Source: S015-6 sp964384945 (lineage in GTDB: Bacteria > Desulfobacterota > DSWW01). From it: 64,000 bases of DNA. The first letter of the stretch is position 1. Each line of letters opens with the position of its first letter. The notes beneath the pieces are model-generated. The model searched no databases and was not told the origin of the DNA. It saw only the letters and a list, made by a program, of their open reading frames with translations. Positions 60,490-64,000 of the stretch are shown here, in pieces. The stretch covers positions 62,001 through 126,000 of the forward strand of contig CAYLMK010000012.1 of assembly GCA_964384945.1 (NCBI GenBank), read 5' to 3'. The position numbers were made by a program, and so were the translations under genes.

Positions 60490-60774
60490 GTGCCTATCTC
60501 TTCTTGAACCCCATGATCTTGCGGGCCTCATCCGGGGTGGCGGGCTCCCGGCCCAGGATTTCCGCGACCCGGACGGCCCATTCCACGAGTTCGTAGCTGC
60601 CCTTTGCCTATTCGCCGGTGGGAACGCGAACGTTGTCCTCCAGCCCGACCCGCATGTGTCCGCCCATCAGACAGGACTGCATGCTCGCAGGAAACTCGTC
60701 GTTGCCCACCCCGCAGGTTGTGAAGTTGGATTCCGGCGGCAGCGCGTGGACGAGGGTGACAAGGGCGTCCGGCC
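60490..60774 (-). pseudogene. Partial copy of the kce 3' end (repeat copy 1)
   Basis: Bases 60490-60774 repeat 61335-61619 with four visible mismatches in 285 bases. The reading frame matches the last 93 codons of the BKACE gene and carries the same in-frame TAG (60608-60610). Differences change Arg to Lys in RRIMGF and Phe to Leu in PDAFV, both conservative. It has no start of its own and is a truncated duplicate on the far side of hicBA. Confidence 0.85.
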
Positions 60775-60835
60775 AGCACGAGGAGGCTCTGGAGCACTTG
60801 CTATCCAACCCACTCGCCGAGAAGCGCGCATGTAT

Positions 60836-61048
60836 CTAAGCATACATGAGACGGCCCTTCGGCTCGGGAATCGATCGCCCCTCTTCCTTGGCCGTCTCAA
60901 TCCATTCCTGAATGATCCCCTTGGCGTTTGCTACGGCCTCTTCGTACGTCTTCCCATCGGCCATGCATCCGGGCAACTCCGGAACCTCAACAAGGAAGGC
61001 CTCGTCCTCTCTGCTCCAGTAAATAATCATTTCATACTTGGATTCCAT
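60836..61048 (-). CDS. hicB: HicB-family antitoxin
   Basis: 70 residues. YEMIIYWSREDEAFLVEVPELPGCMADGKTYEEAVANAKGIIQEWIETA is the HicB partial RNase H-like fold, with the conserved PELPGC and G-x-T-xEEA-x-x-NA segments. It neutralises HicA. One base separates it from hicA on the same strand. A C-terminal DNA-binding domain is absent or minimal, as in short HicB proteins. Confidence 0.88.
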   Translation of the reverse strand: MESKYEMIIYWSREDEAFLVEVPELPGCMADGKTYEEAVANAKGIIQEWIETAKEEGRSIPEPKGRLMYA

Positions 61049-61049
61049 G

Positions 61050-61304
61050 CTATTCCCCCAGCGTCAGGTCGTACCGAAGGAGTACGTCCCTTACCTGCCT
61101 CACTTGGTAAGGCTTGGCTTTCCCTTCCCGGGGTTGCAGGTTAAGGATCTCTTCGACTGCGGGCATCGTGAAAACATGGTGATCGCCCCGAATCCTTTCC
61201 GTGAAACCGAGTTTCTTCAGCAACTGGCAGAGGTCTCTGAATGGGACATTCGCATCGCCACGGCGCAGCAGGATGTGTTGCAGCAGCTTCTGGTGTCTGT
61301 CCAT
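61050..61304 (-). CDS. hicA: HicA-family toxin
   Basis: 84 residues. VPFRDLCQLLKKLGFTERIRGDHHVFTMP is the double-stranded-RNA-binding-like HicA fold; the catalytic His falls at His42/His43 in GDHHVF. The C-terminal PYQVRQVRDVLLRYDL strand-helix is conserved. It is probably an mRNA-cleaving toxin. Start ATG 61304; the longer frame from 61376 runs into the kce repeat and is not homologous. The gene lies between the two copies of the kce 3' end. Confidence 0.85.
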   Translation of the reverse strand: MDRHQKLLQHILLRRGDANVPFRDLCQLLKKLGFTERIRGDHHVFTMPAVEEILNLQPREGKAKPYQVRQVRDVLLRYDLTLGE

Positions 61305-61334
61305 GTGAGTAAGATGATCACCGCATTCGGGCTT

Positions 61335-61619
61335 GTGCCTATCTCTTCTTGAACCCCATGATTCTGCGGGCCTCATCCGGGGTGGCGGGCTCCCGGCCCA
61401 GGATTTCCGCGACCCGGACGGCCCATTCCACGAGTTCGTAGCTGCCCTTTGCCTATTCGCCGGTGGGAACGCGAACGTTGTCCTCCAGCCCGACCCGCAT
61501 GTGTCCGCCCATCAGACAGGACTGCATGCTCGCAGGAAACTCGTCGTTGCCCACCCCGCAGGTTGTGAAGTTGGATTCCGGCGGCAGCGCGTGGACGAGG
61601 GTGACAAAGGCATCCGGCC
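61335..61619 (-). repeat. 285-bp direct repeat, copy 2 (inside kce)
   Basis: The 3' end of the kce gene, including its TAG, repeated at 60490-60774. The 560 bases between the copies contain only hicBA. Confidence 0.9.
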
Positions 61620-62199
61620 TGAACTTCTGGCCTCCGGCGACGCCCCACACGAAATTGAAGTTCATCGGCTTGGAGAAGAAGCCCTGCTTCATGATCAGGA
61701 GCACGTTGTCGAGGCCGCCGATGTCATAGATCTCGATCTCGGGCTTGACTCCGTTCGCCTCCATGGCCTTTCCGAAATCCTGGAGCATGGTGAATGTGTT
61801 GTCGAAGATGTAGTCGATCATGACCGCGCCGGTCTTCCTGTCGACGATCCCGAAATTCATGGTGTTCGTGTTCAGGGAGGCCATTTCCGGCTTGATCTCG
61901 ACGATCTGCGTGAGCCGCTGCTCCGGCGTCTTGTTGATTCCCACCGCCGAACTCAGGTTCACAATCAACTCGGGCGTCTTCTGCTTGATCGCGTCGTGGG
62001 TGGCGCGGATCTTGTCTACCTCGTGCGTGGGCATCCCGTCGTCGAGCCTGGCATGGACGTGCACCATGGCCGCCCCTGCCTTGTAGCACTTGGCTGCCTC
62101 TTCGGCGAACTCTTTGGCCGTGTAAGGCACGTTGGGGTTGTTGTTCTTGTAGGTGCCTGCTCCGGACAATGCCGCGGTGATGATTACCTTGTCTGCCAT
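61339..62199 (-). CDS. BKACE family (3-keto-5-aminohexanoate cleavage) protein with internal TAG
   Basis: The frame runs 287 codons from ATG 62199 to TAG 61339. MADKVIITAALSGAG, VHVHARLDDGMPTHEV (metal His in HVH), and PESNFTTCGVGNDEFP are BKACE/DUF849 motifs. Members condense a beta-keto acid with acetyl-CoA. Codon 249 is TAG (61453-61455). Without it the protein continues in frame as AKGSYELVEWAVRVAEILG and REPATPDEARRIMGF to a second TAG, a C-terminus typical of the family. So it is either prematurely stopped at 248 residues, read through, or decoded as an amino acid. It lies 30 bases after the aldolase-like gene. Confidence 0.8.
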
Positions 62200-62229
62200 C
62201 TGCGTTCCTCTCCTCTTGGGTGCCCTCGT

Positions 62230-63525
62230 TCAATCTTCGAAGTTGCCTGCCGGTCCCTTGTCGGAATCGATAAGAGCGGCCTTTTCCCTGATCTTGGCCT
62301 CCGTCCACTCGGCCGGGTCTTCGATCCGGGAGGCCTTCGGCCCGAGATCGTAGGAGCCCGCATCCAGGATCGCCTCGAGCGCCAGAGGCGCCGTGTTCTT
62401 GGCGTTGAGAACGTTGACGAGCATGTTGTAGACAAAATCCTCCACGCCCTTCACGATCCTCTCCCTCACGTCGGCCGGCAGGGAGGCCATCTTGTTTTCG
62501 AAGGGAAGGTTGAGATTCTTGTAGTCGCCCTTCTTGAGCCCCTTGGAATTCGCATAGGCGACCATCTCCTCCCACAAGGCCTCGGTGACCCCCTTGTCCT
62601 TGACCTTGCGGAAGCTGCCGTCCTCGTTCAGGATGGCGTTCCCGTAATCGTTGACCTCCACGCCCCAGGAGATCATCTGAAGCGCGGTCGCCACATTCGC
62701 CTTCGTGGTGAGCGTCTCGTTTGCGATCCGGCGCAGGCGCTCCGAGCTGTTCCCCGAAGTTCCGTGCTGCGCCCCGGAGACCTTGTACGGGGTCAGGGCC
62801 TTGTGAATCTCCTTGGTCAGTTCCACCTGGATCCCGGCGTCGCTTGCTTCGATGCCGTGCGTGGTCCCGTTGTTCAGGGCGATCCAGTCGGGAAAGATGT
62901 CATGGGCGTTCAGGCCGCGAATGAGGAAGAGGGCCTCTGCGACCGTGGAGAGGCCTTCCTTTCCCTTGATCTCGCCCACCTCCGTCTCGAGGCCGGCCCA
63001 CTTGGGCACAAAGGCGTTCAGCTCGATGCTGGCAAGCAGGTTCTGGTCGTCCGGCATGTGGGAGGCGTCGATGGCGATCGAGGTCATGCCCGCATCGAAC
63101 ATGCTCGGGATCTCCATCTTGGCCTTGTCGATGTCCTTCTGTCCCTTGATGCCGTAATGATCCGCGTGGACCGCCACCGGGATGGTGATGCCCATCTCGT
63201 TGCAGAAGGCATCCACCATACGGGCGATATTCCAGTAATTGACCGCGCAGTAGGCCCCGGAACCGCCTTCCGACTTGGCGATTTCGATGATGAGGGCCGC
63301 CTTCGCCCTCTGGGCCGCCCGCAGGGCCCCTCGTATGACGAATTGATTCCTGCCGTTGGCCGCCATGGCGATCGACTTTCCCTTGGAGAGCATGGCGCGA
63401 TCGATGACCTTGCCGCTGACGATCAAGGCCTTGGAATTGGGGAAAAGCCTGACCACGTTGGGCGGGCGCCCGATCTTCAGGGCCCTGTTGAAAAGCGTCT
63501 TGTACCCGGGTCGTTTCGCTGTCAT
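62230..63525 (-). CDS. Class II aldolase family protein
   Basis: 431 residues, longer than ordinary class II fructose-bisphosphate aldolases (about 350) but with their core. KSEGGSGAYCAVN, VHADHYGIKG (zinc His), SIAIDASHMPDDQN and NNGTTHGIEASDAGIQVELTKEI and GAQHGTSGNSSERL hold the zinc and substrate residues. Its activity may be on a keto acid or sugar phosphate feeding the BKACE protein encoded next. GGAGG precedes ATG 63525. Confidence 0.85.
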   Translation of the reverse strand: MTAKRPGYKTLFNRALKIGRPPNVVRLFPNSKALIVSGKVIDRAMLSKGKSIAMAANGRNQFVIRGALRAAQRAKAALIIEIAKSEGGSGAYCAVNYWNIARMVDAFCNEMGITIPVAVHADHYGIKGQKDIDKAKMEIPSMFDAGMTSIAIDASHMPDDQNLLASIELNAFVPKWAGLETEVGEIKGKEGLSTVAEALFLIRGLNAHDIFPDWIALNNGTTHGIEASDAGIQVELTKEIHKALTPYKVSGAQHGTSGNSSERLRRIANETLTTKANVATALQMISWGVEVNDYGNAILNEDGSFRKVKDKGVTEALWEEMVAYANSKGLKKGDYKNLNLPFENKMASLPADVRERIVKGVEDFVYNMLVNVLNAKNTAPLALEAILDAGSYDLGPKASRIEDPAEWTEAKIREKAALIDSDKGPAGNFED

Positions 63526-63575
63526 GGCATTTCCTCCGCAAATGGAAGGGGGTGCGCACCAAGCAGACAGGACGC

Positions 63576-63604
63576 ATTATAGCGATAGACAAACGCCCCT
63601 TCAA
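63576..63604 (-). promoter_or_regulatory. Promoter of the aldolase-BKACE operon
   Basis: On the minus strand TTGAAG (63604-63599), 17-base spacer, TATAAT (63581-63576). The leader to ATG 63525 is about 44 bases. The divergent RNase Z-like gene starts 36 bases on the other side. Confidence 0.75.
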
Positions 63605-63640
63605 GTTGAATAATGCCTTCCGACAGGATGGGAACCGGCG

Positions 63641-64000
63641 ATGCGGCCCGATATTCTTCCTCAGCTCGTGAACGGACCCGAAGGGGATCCGGCGGTCTAC
63701 GCGAATTTCAAGTACGAGCGCAGGGCCGTTCTCTTCGATATGGGTGACCTTCACGCGATGAGCGCTCGCAGCCTTCTCAAGCTCACCCATGTCTTTGTCT
63801 CCCATACCCACGTGGACCACTTCATCGGGTTCGATCAAGTTCTCAGGCTTCACCTCGGCAGGGGCAAGAATCTGACCCTGTACGGGCCGCCGGGGTTTGC
63901 CGATCACGTAGAGGCCAAGCTTCGCGGGTACAGCTGGAACCTGGTGGAGGGCTACCCGCACGATTTTCGTCTGAGCGTTTTTGAGTTGGGGGAGGGGCCC
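63641..64000 (+). CDS. RNase Z-like metallo-beta-lactamase-fold protein, N-terminal part
   Basis: 120 codons from ATG 63641 that run off the right edge. MRPDILPQLVNGPEGDPAVY opens it, and FVSHTHVDHFIGFDQVLRL is the zinc motif (HxHxDH) of the MBL fold. GPPGFADHVEAKLRGY is in the style of RNase Z and its relatives. It probably acts on RNA 3' ends, but other hydrolases share the motif. The protein is transcribed divergently from the aldolase gene. Confidence 0.75.
   Translation, partial: MRPDILPQLVNGPEGDPAVYANFKYERRAVLFDMGDLHAMSARSLLKLTHVFVSHTHVDHFIGFDQVLRLHLGRGKNLTLYGPPGFADHVEAKLRGYSWNLVEGYPHDFRLSVFELGEGP

Noticed and set aside
60608..60808. The 66-residue frame at 60608-60808 as a real gene
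   Set aside because: It is the truncated kce copy plus unrelated DNA read from a chance start, ending at the shared TAG.
61304..61376. HicA starting at 61376
   Set aside because: The extra 24 residues extend into the kce repeat and have no homology to HicA; ATG 61304 matches the family start.

Overview
The window looks like a piece of chromosome from an anaerobic, high-GC member of the Desulfobacterota (former Deltaproteobacteria), probably uncultured. The evidence is gene content: a NifU/NifS pair, a selenocysteine-containing SelD, a tungsten-type aldehyde:ferredoxin oxidoreductase next to a DUF362 ferredoxin protein, EtfBA with acyl-CoA dehydrogenase and enoyl-CoA hydratase, several polyferredoxin-like proteins, a BKACE/aldolase pair, and Cys-rich lipoproteins typical of this phylum. 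No rRNA, tRNA, CRISPR array or phage was recognised. GTG and TTG starts are common, and genes in runs often overlap by 1-4 bases.

Layout. 1-8775: a redoxin tail, flavodoxin, a TIGR01777 epimerase, citrate synthase, then serine acetyltransferase, NifU, NifS and SelD, which form a sulfur/selenium mobilisation block. SelD reads through an in-frame UGA (selenocysteine 18) and has a SECIS-like hairpin. 8776-14000: small zinc-binding and lipoprotein genes, a PAS protein and a large hybrid histidine kinase. 14174-18635: a UroD-family protein, a D-cysteine desulfhydrase-like enzyme, an M24 peptidase and cysteine synthase. 18677-23859: an ExeA-like ATPase fused to TPRs, a LysM lipoprotein, a secreted Cys-rich protein with a long leader, and an NlpC/P60-like protein. 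23957-31761: EtfBA, a histidine phosphatase, acyl-CoA dehydrogenase and a TetR regulator (with a palindromic operator candidate), then an unknown secreted protein and a D-aminoacylase. 31890-36196: LepA, HemW, enoyl-CoA hydratase and a cold-shock protein with a terminator-bearing leader.

36272-50205: zinc-ribbon/SPFH pair, HD protein, methyltransferase and Sir2, a YihY membrane protein, DUF362 and AOR, ferritin-like protein, alcohol dehydrogenase, YHS protein and a FabV-like reductase. 50294-59726: a LarA-like protein with a membrane partner, glucose-6-phosphate isomerase, a ribbon-helix-helix/zinc-ribbon protein on an apparently leaderless mRNA, a lipase-like protein, a ferredoxin-type protein, SIMPL, an ATC-hydrolase-like protein, and a two-gene fumarate-reductase-like module.

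59750-64000 is the most unusual part. A lipoprotein metallopeptidase with a 17-bp perfect palindrome in its signal-peptide region is followed by a HicA/HicB toxin-antitoxin pair. That pair is bracketed by a 285-bp direct repeat of the 3' end of a BKACE gene (kce). In both copies the BKACE reading frame carries the same in-frame TAG, followed by 37 codons of family-like C-terminus. Upstream, a class II aldolase-family gene shares the BKACE promoter, and the window ends inside a divergent RNase Z-like gene.
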